Counted from the first letter of the stretch, positions 24,869 to 34,348 are shown. The stretch is DNA of 64,000 bases from Plantactinospora sp039889035 (GCA_039889035.1 JBDQQY010000032.1:50711-114710); one strand, 5' to 3'. Notes: a model not told the origin generated them from the letters alone. Made by a program: numbers and translations.

Positions 24869-26080
24869 TCAGGGGTTGGTCCGGACGACGAGGATGGCGA
24901 TGTCGTCGGCGCGGCGAGGGGCGGCCAGCGTGTTGACGATGTGCGCGCAGAGCGCGTCGGGCGGGCCCGCCACGGCCAGGGTACGGAGTCGCTCGATGCC
25001 GGTGTCGATGATTTCACCGCGTCGTTCGACGAGTCCGTCGGTGTAGAAGATGGCCGTGGTGTCGGCGGGGAGCTGGACTTCGGAGTACTGGCGTTGTGGT
25101 TGGTCCCGGCCGAGCCCTACCGGCTGGCCGATGGGGAGGTCCAGGACCCTGCTCGGTTCACCGGGGGCGCTGATGACGGGCTGGAGATGTCCGGCGAGAG
25201 AGATCAGGATCCTGGTCCGGTCGGGTGGGACCATGGCGTAGAGCACCGTGGCGAGGCTGCCGGCCTCGAAGTGGTAGATCTTGCGGTCGAGGAGCGTGAG
25301 CGCTTCGGCCGGATCGTCGCAGACGAGGGCGTAGGCGCGCAGCGCGCTGCGGATCCGGCCCATGACCACCGCGGCGGGAAGGCCGTGGCCGGAGACGTCG
25401 CCGATGACGATGCCCAGCCATCCGGAGGGCAGGGTGAAGACGTCGTACCAGTCGCCGCCGACGCCCGCGTCGTGTCCGGGAACGTACCGGGCGGCCATCT
25501 CCAGGCCGGCGATCTGCGGTAGGCGGCTCGGTACGAGACTGTGCTGCAGGGCGAGGGCGGCTGCCCGGTGAATGCGGTTGGAACGGGTCCGGCAGGCGGG
25601 GCCGGCCCGTTCGGCGACCGTCCGCAACAGTTCCACGTCGTCGGCGGTGAACTGTCGGGGGTACAGGCTGCCGACGTGCAGCACGCCGACAACGTCGTCG
25701 TCGGCCAACATCGGCACGCCGACCAGCGATCGGACACCGGCATCCAGCAGGATGGGGTTGACCACGTTCGACGAGTCGACGCGGTCCAGGATGACCGGCT
25801 CCCTGGTGGCGGCGATACGCCCCGCGAAACCTTGACCGAGCGGAATTCGGACACCCTGTCGGACTTCCTCTTCCAGCCCCCGGGTTGCGGTGGCGACAAG
25901 CTGCTGTGCGTGGTCGTCGAGCAACAGGACGGCGGCGGTATCGGCTCCGAGTAGCTCGCGGACCCGGTCGAGCAGTTCGTCGAGCAGCTCGTCCGCGGCG
26001 AAATGGGACAACGCGGCATCGACCACCGCCTCGATCTGGCGTAGTCGCTGAGTGCTGCCTCGAACCTCCGGGTCGATCAC
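24869..26080 (-). CDS. GAF domain SpoIIE/PP2C-type serine phosphatase
   Basis: 403 residues. The GAF sensor domain (about 30-165) contains LLGADTAAVLLLDDHAQQLV and PLGQGFAGRIAATREP. The SpoIIE phosphatase domain (about 190-400) has the metal motifs GVGGDWYDVF, GDVSGHGLPAAVVMGRIR and AIFYTDGLVERRG. Such proteins dephosphorylate anti-sigma-factor antagonists and so release alternative sigma factors. GTG start at 26080. No anti-sigma gene is adjacent; it is convergent-spaced with M55 and divergent from the LuxR gene. Confidence 0.9.
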   Translation of the reverse strand: MIDPEVRGSTQRLRQIEAVVDAALSHFAADELLDELLDRVRELLGADTAAVLLLDDHAQQLVATATRGLEEEVRQGVRIPLGQGFAGRIAATREPVILDRVDSSNVVNPILLDAGVRSLVGVPMLADDDVVGVLHVGSLYPRQFTADDVELLRTVAERAGPACRTRSNRIHRAAALALQHSLVPSRLPQIAGLEMAARYVPGHDAGVGGDWYDVFTLPSGWLGIVIGDVSGHGLPAAVVMGRIRSALRAYALVCDDPAEALTLLDRKIYHFEAGSLATVLYAMVPPDRTRILISLAGHLQPVISAPGEPSRVLDLPIGQPVGLGRDQPQRQYSEVQLPADTTAIFYTDGLVERRGEIIDTGIERLRTLAVAGPPDALCAHIVNTLAAPRRADDIAILVVRTNP

Positions 26081-26259
26081 CTGGGCAGCCTACCCCGCGG
26101 TAACCTGCCGTTCCGTCGATCGTCTGCCCGAGGCGTACCGGCGCCGGTCCGGCCAGCCGGCACCGCCGCCGCAGCCGCCCCGGCATCCTGGCCGTGCACG
26201 GACGGCGCCGTCCGCTTCGTAGAGTCTTCGCAGTCGGCGGGGAGTAGGGGGAGGCGGGC

Positions 26260-27255
26260 ATGTTCGACGACACCGGGCTGCTGCGACCGCAGGAGGAGCA
26301 GGCGTACCGGCTGCTGCTGCGCCTCTCCGCGGCCCGACCCGCCGACCTCGCCAGGCTGGCCGACGTACCACTCGACGAGGCCGGCGCGGTGTTGGACGGC
26401 CTGCGGAGCAAGGGGCTGGCCATGGCACGCCCCGGGCCGGACCCGGTCTTCGAGCCGCTGCCGCCGGACGTCGCACTGGGCAACACCCTGCTGCGCCGGC
26501 AGGAGTCGCTGGAGAACGCCCGGCAGGCGGTGGCCGCGCTGACCGAGGAGTACCGGACCAGCACCCGGCGCCGCAACGCCGACCACCTGGTGGAGGTGGT
26601 GGTCGGCGCGGGTGCGTTGCGCGACCGGCTGCGTGACCTGCAGGACTCGGCCCGCGAGGAGATCCTCTGGTTCTGCCGGGCGAATCCGCTGGCCATGTCC
26701 GGCTCAGAGAACGCCGAGGAGTCCGGTGCGCTGGCCCGCGGGGTGCGCTACCGGGCGATCTACGAGCGGGCGCTGCTGGAGGCACCCGGCGAGCTGGAGA
26801 GCATCGCGGAGAGTGTCCGGGCCGGGGAGGAGGCGCGTACCCTGCCGACGTTGCCGGTCCGGATCGCCATCGCCGACCGGTCGACCGCGATCTGCCCGCT
26901 GGTACCGGACGACGAGCGCGACGTCGGGGAGCCGACCGCCGCACTTATCCGGCGCAGTGAGCTGCTGGACGCGCTGCTGGCGCTCTTCGAGAGCCACTGG
27001 GACCGGGCGACCCCGATCCGCTGGGACGCCGATCGCGGCGGACTGGCCGACGCGGCCCCCGACGATGTGCTGGACGACGGCGAGCGCTTCCTGCTGTCGC
27101 TGTTCGTGGCCGGCTTTCCCGACAAGTCGATCGCGTCGCAGCTCGGCGTCAGCCGGCGGACCGTGCAGCGTCGGCTGGAGCGGTTGATGGCGCTGGCCGG
27201 GGTGGACACCCGCACCGGGCTGGCCTTCCAGGCCGCCCGCCGGGGCTGGCTCTGA
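26260..27255 (+). CDS. TrmB/LuxR-type transcriptional regulator
   Basis: 331 residues. The N-terminal TrmB-like wHTH is LLRPQEEQAYRLLLRLSAAR...DEAGAVLDGLRSKGL, the middle holds a sensor-like region, and the C-terminal LuxR HTH is FLLSLFVAGFPDKSIASQLG followed by SRRTVQRRLERLMALAGVDT. GGGGGAGG at 7 bases supports the ATG. This architecture is often found next to secreted subtilases in actinomycetes, as here, where the convergent gene encodes one, so it may control that protease. Confidence 0.86.
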   Translation: MFDDTGLLRPQEEQAYRLLLRLSAARPADLARLADVPLDEAGAVLDGLRSKGLAMARPGPDPVFEPLPPDVALGNTLLRRQESLENARQAVAALTEEYRTSTRRRNADHLVEVVVGAGALRDRLRDLQDSAREEILWFCRANPLAMSGSENAEESGALARGVRYRAIYERALLEAPGELESIAESVRAGEEARTLPTLPVRIAIADRSTAICPLVPDDERDVGEPTAALIRRSELLDALLALFESHWDRATPIRWDADRGGLADAAPDDVLDDGERFLLSLFVAGFPDKSIASQLGVSRRTVQRRLERLMALAGVDTRTGLAFQAARRGWL

Positions 27256-27352
27256 CAGGGCGGACGGCACCCGTCGGTGCGGTGACAGCCGCGCCGGTCC
27301 GGACGAGACGACAGCCGATCGACACCGGTCCGGGCGGCGACAGCCGATCGAC

Positions 27353-27488
27353 ACCAATCAGACGGGACGGCAGCAGCGCACCAATCGGGCGGGACGGCAG
27401 CAGCGCACCAATCGGGCGGGACGGCAGCAGCGCACCAATCGGGCGGGACGGCGGCAGGGTGCCGGTCCGGGCGGGACGGCAGCAGTGC
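27353..27488. repeat. 27-bp minisatellite between convergent genes
   Basis: Units beginning ACCAATCGGGCGGGACGGCA recur at 27353, 27380, 27407 and 27434, the middle ones identical, with a diverged fifth unit to about 27488. Looser related copies reach back to 27330. The array fills most of the 254-bp gap between the LuxR and subtilase stop codons and is not within either gene. Confidence 0.9.
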
Positions 27489-27509
27489 GCCGTCCCGCCC
27501 GGGGGCCGC

Positions 27510-30500
27510 TCAGCGCAGCCCGTACGCCCGGATCACGGTCTGGGTGACCGCGTTGCCGGACCGGTCGGTGGCCCGGACCCGCAACGACACCGTGCCCTTT
27601 CCGGCCGGAACGCTCGCCCGGTAGGCGTTGCCGTACCCGGTCACCCGGACCGACCGCCAGGTGGCGCCCTCGTCGAAGGAGACCTCGGCGGTCAGCCTGG
27701 TGCCGTTCGCGGTGGCGTGACCGTCCTGGTGCCGGACGTGCAGCCCGACGGTGTGCGGCCGGCCGCTGGCCCGCCCGGTCAGGTCCACCGGCGCGGCGTA
27801 GTCGACCTGCAACAGCGGCAGTGGCCGGGCCTCGTCGCCGGACCGCTGCCCGGAGCGGAACTGCCACACCGTCTCGGTACGGGTGCCCCAGACCCACTCC
27901 TCGGCACCGCGCTCGGTGGTCAGGGCCAGCCGGTAGCCCGCCTCGGGCCCGGTGGTGAGCACGTCCTGCCGGGCGTCGGGCAGCTCAACCAGCAGCTTCC
28001 CGTCACGCCACAGCGTGGCGCCCACCCGGAACGTCTCGCCGATCGTGTAATGGCCCTCGGCGTCGACGAACTCCGGCACCCGCAGCGCGAGAGTGTTCCC
28101 GGTGCGGGTGGAGACCAGCTCCGGTATCCCGCGCGGCGAGGCCGGGCGGACCACCGGGGCCAGCCAGGTCTCCTCGGTCCTACGGGCACGGTAGCTGGTC
28201 GGCCGCTCGGCCATCCCGCTGTCGAGCGCGCCCATCTCGTTCCACGGCCACTCGTGGCTTACCCGGTGCTGCCAGACCGAGTCGCCGGTGGTCACCCACT
28301 CCTCGCGCTCCTTCGGGGTGGCCACGAACCGGGACGTGTCGTTCCATGCATAGGTCTGCCAGGGGCGCCATCCGAACCGCTGCTCCTTCGCCCAGGGGAA
28401 TCCGCCGTTGTCGGCGTACCGGGTGGTGATCCGTGTCGAGTTGGTCGGGGTCACCCGGTAGACGATCCGATCCGGGATCTGGTTCCGCTCCACGTGCTGC
28501 ACGTCGTAGAGATAGGGGCTGGAGGTGGTCAGGGTCAGGTCCAGCGTCGCCCGGTCCCGCTGCGCCCGGGCGATAAGCCGCTGGCCGTCGTCGTTCGCCA
28601 CCGCCAGCATCGGGATCGGCTCCTGGTCGCCGGTGGGCCGCCACACCGTCCACGCCGACCAGTCCGCCGGACGCACCATCAGGGTCACCGCCGCGCCGGC
28701 CCTGGCCGCCGCCGCGGTCACCTCGCTCTCGCTCGGCGCGTCTTCCCCGCCCGGTTCGTTGCTGGACTCGATGAGTACCGCCGCGCCGCGCACCTTCGCC
28801 TCGGCCAGTTCCTCCGGGGTGCCCCGGCCGGCGTGGACGAGGGGGAACCGCCGGGTGCCGTCGTACGCCGGGGACTGCCCGGTCAGGTTGACGTCGAGCG
28901 GACCGGCGACCCCGGCGACCTCGGCGCGCACCATCGGCGCGACGAGCTGCCACCGGGACGAGAACTCGTACTGCCCGCTGGTCAGCCTGCCGGTCGGGGT
29001 GACGTTGACCTGCTGGATCGTGCTGAAGTGCATGGTGCCGTGGCTGATCTGCCGACCGCTGCCGGTGACCCGGTGCGAGTAGTAGCTCAGCACCGCCTGC
29101 TGCTCGGCCGGCCGGGGCGTCTCGATCCGGATCGGGGTGCCCTTGCGGGCGTCGAGCAGCACCTCGACGTCCCGGTCGACGCGCAGTTCCGGATCGGTGA
29201 TCAGGGTGGCCTGCTCGTCGAGTACGCCGCCGTCCTCGATCAGCGCGTGCAGCAGGTACGTACCCTCGCCGACCTCGATGGTCTTGGTCTCCCCCGCCCA
29301 GAGGAAGTTCAGGTTGTCCCAGCGGTAGTTGTCGCCCATCAGGGCGACGACCGGCACCGCCACCGGCTGGCCGGCCCGACCGACCGCGCGGAGGGTGACC
29401 TTGTGCCGGGGGCCGTCCAGGCTCACGCCCACTGCCGTGCTGGCGAGCACGCCGCCCGGCCCGGTCGCGGTGATCCAGCCGCCGAAGAGTCCCCGGTCCA
29501 GCTTCGCCAGGTCGACGGTGACGGGTACCTCCACCGAACCCTCGGCCGGCACGGTGACCGTACCGGAACCGGTCGTCACGGCATCGGTCTCCGGCGCCTC
29601 GGTGGCGACGTTCTCCAGCTCGACGGCGAGGCTGAGGGTGACCGGCGCCGGCCCGTCGTTGGTGTACGTGACGACCTTGCCGACCGGCACCGCAGCCGCA
29701 CCGGCCCGGGCGGTGGCGGCGGTGTCCGGGTCGGTGTGCAGGCCGAAGTCGACCTGACTGCTGGCGTAGACCCGCTGGCTGGCCGCGCGGGCGACGTCCA
29801 CCCGGCCGGTGCCCTCGTCGAACACCGACAGGTCCGGATTGGTCCGGGCGGTGCTGACCAGCGCGTCCTTCAACCGCGCCGGAGACCAGTCCGGATGGGC
29901 CTGGGCGAGCAGCGCGGCCGCACCCGCCACGTGCGGCGTCGCCATCGAGGTGCCGGAGGCGGCGGTGTACCGGTCGTCGACCGGGGTGCCCATGCCGGTG
30001 CCGGCGGCGCGGGCGGCCACGATGCCCACCCCCGGGGCGGTGATCTCCGGCTTCAGTCCCTCGTCGCCGAGTCGGGGGCCCCGGCTGGAGAAGTCGGCCA
30101 GCGACTCGTCCCGGTCCACCGCGCCGACGGTCAGCGCGGACGGGGCCGCGCCGGGCGTACCGACGGTGTAGTTCGCGCCCTCGTTGCCGGCGGCCACCAC
30201 GAAGAGGGTGCCGGTGTCGGCGGTGATCCGGTCCAGCGCCTGGCTGAGCGGGTCGGTGCCGTCGGTCGGGCCGCCGCCGAGGCTCATGTTGACCACCGCC
30301 GCGCCCTGCTCGGCGGCCCACTCCATCCCGGCGATGATCCAGGAGTCGTAGCCGACGCCGTCGTCGCCGAGCACCTTGCCGGCCAGCAGGCTCGCGCCGG
30401 GCGCCACCCCCTTGCGGGTACCGCCGGATCCGGCGCCGGTGCCGGCCACGGTCGCCGCGACGTGCGTACCGTGTCCATGGTGGTCGGTGGTGTCCGGGCT

Positions 30501-31286
30501 GCCGCTGAAGTTCCGGGCCGTCACCTTGCCGGCCAGGTCCGGGTGGGTCTGGTCGACCCCGGTGTCCAGCACTGCCACCTTCACCCCGGAACCGTCCAGG
30601 CCGGCCTGCCAGGCGGCCGGGGCGCCGATCTGGGCGACGCTGCGGTCCAGCACCGGCCGGACCCGGCCGTCCAGCCAGATCTGGCTGATCCCGGCACCGA
30701 GCGCGGATGTGGCCGCCGAACGGGCCGGGTCGGCCGGGCGGACCGCCTGCCAGAAGCCGGCCAGCGAGTCCTTACCGGCCGCCAGCGCGGCGCCGCCGAT
30801 GCTGGCCAGCGGCCGGGCGTTCGTCGTACCGGCCAGGGCGCGGGCGGTGCCGGCGGCGGGGTTCTGGTAGCGGACGATCAGCGGCAGGCTGGCCGCGGCG
30901 GCGTCCGCGTACCCGTCGGCGATCAACTCCTCGACGTCGAACAGATCCGCGTCCAGAGTGCCCGCCGAGACGTACGGCACGACGTCGCTGGGCAGTACCC
31001 GCAGCCCGCCGTCCACCTCGACGGTGTGGAAGGTGATCCGTTCCCGTCCGGCCGCCGGGTGGATTGAGGCCGCGTACCGGCCGGCGCCGGCCGGCGAGAC
31101 CTCGACGACGTCGCCGGTGATCAGGGTGACCCGCGACCCGGCGGCGGCCGCACCGAGCGCGGCCAGCGACCCGGTGACCGGGGGTACGGTCGACGGAGGC
31201 GCGGCGGTCGCCGGTGGTGGCCCGGCAGCGGTGAGTGCGAGTACGGCGGCCAGAACGGCAGCGGTACGACGCAGCGGAGATGACAT
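27510..31286 (-). CDS. Large secreted S8 family subtilisin-like serine protease
   Basis: 1258 residues. Signal peptide RRTAAVLAAVLALTAAGPPPATA with cleavage near residue 30. Catalytic triad: VAVLDTGVDQTHPDL (Asp), HHGHGTHVAATVAG (His) and ASGTSMATPHVAGAAALL (Ser), in the first 550 residues. A beta-rich C-terminal half of about 700 residues follows (DTAATARAGAAAVPVG onward) and ends in an Ig/FN-like module. GAAGGAG 8-9 bases before ATG 31286 fixes the start; no sorting signal or membrane anchor is seen. Probably degrades extracellular protein. Confidence 0.92.
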   Translation of the reverse strand: MSSPLRRTAAVLAAVLALTAAGPPPATAAPPSTVPPVTGSLAALGAAAAGSRVTLITGDVVEVSPAGAGRYAASIHPAAGRERITFHTVEVDGGLRVLPSDVVPYVSAGTLDADLFDVEELIADGYADAAAASLPLIVRYQNPAAGTARALAGTTNARPLASIGGAALAAGKDSLAGFWQAVRPADPARSAATSALGAGISQIWLDGRVRPVLDRSVAQIGAPAAWQAGLDGSGVKVAVLDTGVDQTHPDLAGKVTARNFSGSPDTTDHHGHGTHVAATVAGTGAGSGGTRKGVAPGASLLAGKVLGDDGVGYDSWIIAGMEWAAEQGAAVVNMSLGGGPTDGTDPLSQALDRITADTGTLFVVAAGNEGANYTVGTPGAAPSALTVGAVDRDESLADFSSRGPRLGDEGLKPEITAPGVGIVAARAAGTGMGTPVDDRYTAASGTSMATPHVAGAAALLAQAHPDWSPARLKDALVSTARTNPDLSVFDEGTGRVDVARAASQRVYASSQVDFGLHTDPDTAATARAGAAAVPVGKVVTYTNDGPAPVTLSLAVELENVATEAPETDAVTTGSGTVTVPAEGSVEVPVTVDLAKLDRGLFGGWITATGPGGVLASTAVGVSLDGPRHKVTLRAVGRAGQPVAVPVVALMGDNYRWDNLNFLWAGETKTIEVGEGTYLLHALIEDGGVLDEQATLITDPELRVDRDVEVLLDARKGTPIRIETPRPAEQQAVLSYYSHRVTGSGRQISHGTMHFSTIQQVNVTPTGRLTSGQYEFSSRWQLVAPMVRAEVAGVAGPLDVNLTGQSPAYDGTRRFPLVHAGRGTPEELAEAKVRGAAVLIESSNEPGGEDAPSESEVTAAAARAGAAVTLMVRPADWSAWTVWRPTGDQEPIPMLAVANDDGQRLIARAQRDRATLDLTLTTSSPYLYDVQHVERNQIPDRIVYRVTPTNSTRITTRYADNGGFPWAKEQRFGWRPWQTYAWNDTSRFVATPKEREEWVTTGDSVWQHRVSHEWPWNEMGALDSGMAERPTSYRARRTEETWLAPVVRPASPRGIPELVSTRTGNTLALRVPEFVDAEGHYTIGETFRVGATLWRDGKLLVELPDARQDVLTTGPEAGYRLALTTERGAEEWVWGTRTETVWQFRSGQRSGDEARPLPLLQVDYAAPVDLTGRASGRPHTVGLHVRHQDGHATANGTRLTAEVSFDEGATWRSVRVTGYGNAYRASVPAGKGTVSLRVRATDRSGNAVTQTVIRAYGLR

Positions 31287-31470
31287 GGCGGGGTCTCCTT
31301 CGACTCTCGCGAAGACGCCGTCAACGGCGACAGTCGGAGTCTGTGGCCGGAGCATTTCCTTGGTCATCAACCTGCGGTGCCGCAGAGGCGACATGGCGCC
31401 AAGTGGACACCCGGCCGGTACGGCGGGTACCTCCGGCGTTCACCCAGCGGATAGCCTCCGGGGACCAGAC

Positions 31471-31490
31471 AGTACAGCGTTGGATGTACT
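31471..31490. promoter_or_regulatory. CmtR-type operator
   Basis: Perfect inverted repeat AGTACA-N8-TGTACT. The right arm overlaps the -10 hexamer TACTAT (31487-31492), which ends 6 bases before the GTG at 31499, so the gene is probably leaderless and repressed by its own product. Confidence 0.7.
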
Positions 31491-31498
31491 ATCGCGGT

Positions 31499-31828
31499 GT
31501 GGAGACCCTGACGCACGGCGAGGTGCTGGCCCGATTCGGTCACGCGCTGTCGGACCCGACGCGGGCGCGCCTGTTGTTGGCCCTGCGGGACGGGCCGGGT
31601 TACCCGGCCGAGCTGGCCGAGTTGCTGGGCACCACCCGGCAGAACCTGTCCAACCATCTCGGCTGCCTACGCGGCTGCGGCCTGGTGGTGGCCGTACCGG
31701 AGGGTCGCCGCACCCGCTACGAGCTGGTCGACGCCCGGATGGCGCACGCGCTGGGCGACCTGCTCGGCCTGGTGCTGGCGGTGGATCCGGCCGCCTGTCC
31801 CGACGCCACGGCGAAGGGTTGCTGCTGA
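31499..31828 (+). CDS. cmtR: CmtR-like ArsR/SmtB metalloregulator (Cd/Pb sensor type)
   Basis: 109 residues from GTG 31499. The sequence LARFGHALSDPTRARLLLAL then NLSNHLGCLRGCGLVVAVPE places Cys56 and Cys60 in the DNA-recognition helix, with Cys100 and a terminal Cys-Cys behind. This Cys-x3-Cys plus C-terminal Cys set is the Cd(II)/Pb(II) site of mycobacterial CmtR. An ATG 15 bases upstream is possible but falls inside the -10/operator. It overlaps the efflux gene by 1 bp, making a sensor-pump operon. Confidence 0.9.
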   Translation: METLTHGEVLARFGHALSDPTRARLLLALRDGPGYPAELAELLGTTRQNLSNHLGCLRGCGLVVAVPEGRRTRYELVDARMAHALGDLLGLVLAVDPAACPDATAKGCC

Positions 31829-32559
31829 TGGCCGCGCCGCTGCGGCTCGAACCGCCCGGGCCGGTGCCGGCCCGCCGCCTCCTGCTCGCTCGACGGATCC
31901 GACTGCTGGTCGCGGCGACGATCACCTACAACGTCGTCGAGGCGGCGGTGGCGATCACCGCCGGCACCGTCGCCTCGTCGACCGCTCTGATCGGATTCGG
32001 TCTGGATTCGGTGATCGAGGTTTCCTCGGCGGCGGCCGTGGCCTGGCAGTTCGCCGGCCGGGACCCGCAATCCCGGGAGAAGATCGCGTTGCGGATCATC
32101 GCGGTCTCGTTCTTCGCCCTCGCCGGCTACGTGACGGTCGAATCGGTACGCGCCCTCGTCGGCGGTGCCGAGGCCGCACACTCCACCGTCGGTCTCGGGC
32201 TGGCCGCGCTGTCACTGGCGGTCATGCCGCTGCTGTCGTACGCGCAGCGTCGCGCCGGCCGCGAACTCGGCTCCCGCTCGGCGGTCGCCGACTCCAAGCA
32301 GACCCTGCTCTGCACCTACCTGTCGGCGGTACTACTGGTCGGGCTCGGCCTCAACAGCCTGTTCGGCTGGTCCTGGGCCGACCCGGTCGCCGCGCTGGTC
32401 ATTGCGGCCGTCGCAGTCCGGGAGGGGCGCGAGGCATGGCGCGGCGACACCTGCTGCGCCGTCCCGCTGACCGCGCCCCTGGACACCGACCGGTCCGCCA
32501 CCACGACCGCCGACGACGGGTGCGGCTGCCCACCGGGCTGCTCCTGCTGTCCGGACTGA
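31828..32559 (+). CDS. Cation diffusion facilitator family efflux protein
   Basis: 243 residues with about five or six membrane segments. ATITYNVVEAAVAITAGTVA and STALIGFGLDSVIEVSSAAA carry the CDF metal-site acidic residues, and WADPVAALVIAAVAVREG is the second site. The cytoplasmic domain is short and ends in a cysteine-rich tail, DGCGCPPGCSCCPD, instead of the usual beta-alpha domain. With CmtR upstream, Cd, Pb or Zn export is likely. ATG overlaps the CmtR stop (TGATG). Confidence 0.88.
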   Translation: MAAPLRLEPPGPVPARRLLLARRIRLLVAATITYNVVEAAVAITAGTVASSTALIGFGLDSVIEVSSAAAVAWQFAGRDPQSREKIALRIIAVSFFALAGYVTVESVRALVGGAEAAHSTVGLGLAALSLAVMPLLSYAQRRAGRELGSRSAVADSKQTLLCTYLSAVLLVGLGLNSLFGWSWADPVAALVIAAVAVREGREAWRGDTCCAVPLTAPLDTDRSATTTADDGCGCPPGCSCCPD

Positions 32560-32581
32560 CCGCCCGCGACGCACGGGCTTT

Positions 32582-32608
32582 CCCCGACCGACCGGGCGCC
32601 GGTCGGGG
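32582..32608. terminator. Bidirectional hairpin between convergent efflux genes
   Basis: CCCCGACCG (32582-32590) and CGGTCGGGG (32600-32608) form a perfect 9-bp stem with a 9-base loop, between the convergent CDF and FUSC genes. No U-tract on either side, as is common in high-GC actinomycetes. Confidence 0.6.
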
Positions 32609-32646
32609 GACCCGGTCGCCGTGACCCGTCCACCCGGCCGGCACCG

Positions 32647-33840
32647 TCAGGCAGTACCGTCGCTGCCCGGACGCCTCGGGCGGCCCTGAGGATCCGCGCC
32701 ACCCCGGGTCTCGTCCCCGGCCTCGAAGCTGTCTCCCGGCGTACCTCCGGCCCGGCGTACCTCCCGCTCCGCCTCGTCATGCGGTAGTCCGGTCGTTCCG
32801 AGCAGGTCGGTGGCGATGGCGCGGACCTGCGCGACCACCACACTGCCGGAGAAGCCCAGACCCTGCCGGTAGGCGGCACTCGCCTGTTCCACGGCGTGGC
32901 ACACCAGTTCCACGGCCCCCTTCGGCATCGAACCGCGGCGGAGATCGCGCTGCACCACCTTCGCCGCCTCCGCCAGACCACAGAGCGAGGCCACGAGTTC
33001 CTTCGGCGCCGGTTCGTCGTCGCGCAGCAGGGTCACCGCCCGTCGGGTCAGCACCCGGGCGTTACGGACGGCGCGCTCGATGTACTCCGCAGCCTTCACG
33101 TACTGCTGCAACGCGGCACGCGACCGCCAGCGCAGCGGCGCGATGGTGGCGGCCTCCCGCCCCTGGGGCAGCACCTCGTAGAACTCGTCGAGCTTCTCCT
33201 CACCACGCGTCAGCGCCGCCAGCGCCTCCTGCACGGGATCCTGATCGCGCTCCGCAAGGCCCCGCGCGGTCACTGTCAGGCCCTCGACGAGTACGTTGAG
33301 AGCCGGTCGGGCCACCCGCGACACCACGGTCACCGGATTCACCGGCAGCAGCAGGGCCATCACCGACAGCGCCACGGCGCCACCGATCAACGCGTCGACC
33401 AGACGGGTGAAGTAGATGCCCTCGGTGGGCGGTCGCAACGTGGCCACCAGTACCGACGAGGTGGCGGCCTGGGACACTATCCCCGCGGACCCACCAGCCA
33501 GAATCGTGACCGTCATGGCCAGGGCGGCCCCCACGCCGATCTGCCACGATCCCCTCCCGATCACATAGATGAGCCCGTCGCCGACCGCGATACCGGCCGT
33601 CACGCCCAACACCAGTTCCACCGCCCGGCGCAGGCGCTGACCGGCCGATATCCCGAGGGTGACCATGGCCGCGATCGGAGCGAACACCGGTTGCGGGTTG
33701 CCGACCAACTCGGCGGCCAGGAACCAGGCCAGCGCCGCCGACACGGCGCTCTGGGCCACGACCACCTCGACCGCCCGCAGTTGGCGCCACCGTTCGACCA
33801 GCGCGCCGCGAACTCTGCTGCCGACACGCCGGGTGATCAT
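32647..33840 (-). CDS. FUSC/aromatic acid exporter (ArAE) family membrane protein
   Basis: 397 residues. About six membrane segments in the first 175 residues, including QSAVSAALAWFLAAELVG, VFAPIAAMVTLGISAG and ALIGGAVALSVMALLLPVNP, then a long helical cytoplasmic part (LNVLVEGLTVTARGLAERDQ onward) and a charged disordered tail. Family proteins export aromatic acids or similar compounds. Starts at ATG 33840 or the GTG directly before it; neither has a clear ribosome site. A copy of the dispersed repeat ends about 25 bp upstream. Confidence 0.82.
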   Translation of the reverse strand: MITRRVGSRVRGALVERWRQLRAVEVVVAQSAVSAALAWFLAAELVGNPQPVFAPIAAMVTLGISAGQRLRRAVELVLGVTAGIAVGDGLIYVIGRGSWQIGVGAALAMTVTILAGGSAGIVSQAATSSVLVATLRPPTEGIYFTRLVDALIGGAVALSVMALLLPVNPVTVVSRVARPALNVLVEGLTVTARGLAERDQDPVQEALAALTRGEEKLDEFYEVLPQGREAATIAPLRWRSRAALQQYVKAAEYIERAVRNARVLTRRAVTLLRDDEPAPKELVASLCGLAEAAKVVQRDLRRGSMPKGAVELVCHAVEQASAAYRQGLGFSGSVVVAQVRAIATDLLGTTGLPHDEAEREVRRAGGTPGDSFEAGDETRGGADPQGRPRRPGSDGTA

Positions 33841-33865
33841 CACCGCCGCCTGGGCGGTGAACCTT

Positions 33866-33957
33866 CTTCAACCCGAACCGCGCGGCGCGCACACACCGCG
33901 TTCGACCTTGCGGTCCACCGCGCCGCAAGGGGAGGTTGAAAAAGACTCAGTCTGCCG
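33866..33957 (-). repeat. Dispersed hairpin repeat, copy 2
   Basis: Read on the minus strand: CTTTTTCAACCTCCCCTTGC, then a small inner hairpin, then GGTGTGTGCGCGCCGCGCGG and TTCGGGTTGAAGAAGGTTCA. The ends CTTTTTCAACC and GGTTGAAGAAGG are near-perfect inverted repeats. Homologous to 4609-4698, where the core is nearly identical. It lies immediately upstream of the FUSC gene. Confidence 0.78.
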
Positions 33958-34348
33958 GCCACCACAGTGCCACGATAGGGAGGAACTCCGGATACAGCGG
34001 TTGGATCCGGCATATACGGCGTACCGGCGGCGACGTCCGGATCCCGACCGAATCATGCTCTCCGGTGCGCGGGCCCGAGCCGGCCCCCTGCCGCCGACCC
34101 GTCCGCCGGAGCTGCGGTGGTCCCACCGTGGCCTGTCGACGAGGGCTTGAAGTGCCCTCTGGCGGGAATGCCGGGCCGGTAGGACAGACGATCATGGGGA
34201 GCGAAGAGTGGCGGCGATCGGAACCGGCACTTCGTCGCGGGTCGCGATGGTGGTCGCCTGCCGCGCAACGCACCGCGGGCGCGCTGCGGCAGGCGCGGGC
34301 GGTTTCCGGGCGGAACCTCCCAGGATCGAACCAACCGAGAGACGGATC
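33958..34348. other. Intergenic region between FUSC and SDR genes
   Basis: About 390 bp between divergent genes. No convincing gene, RNA or terminator is seen. It presumably holds the SDR promoter; no clear -35/-10 pair was found. Confidence 0.4.

Noticed and set aside
27282..31067. A 1261-codon plus-strand open frame opposite the subtilase gene
   Set aside because: Shadow of the real gene: low-complexity composition with no recognisable motif, and the minus strand has the full catalytic triad.
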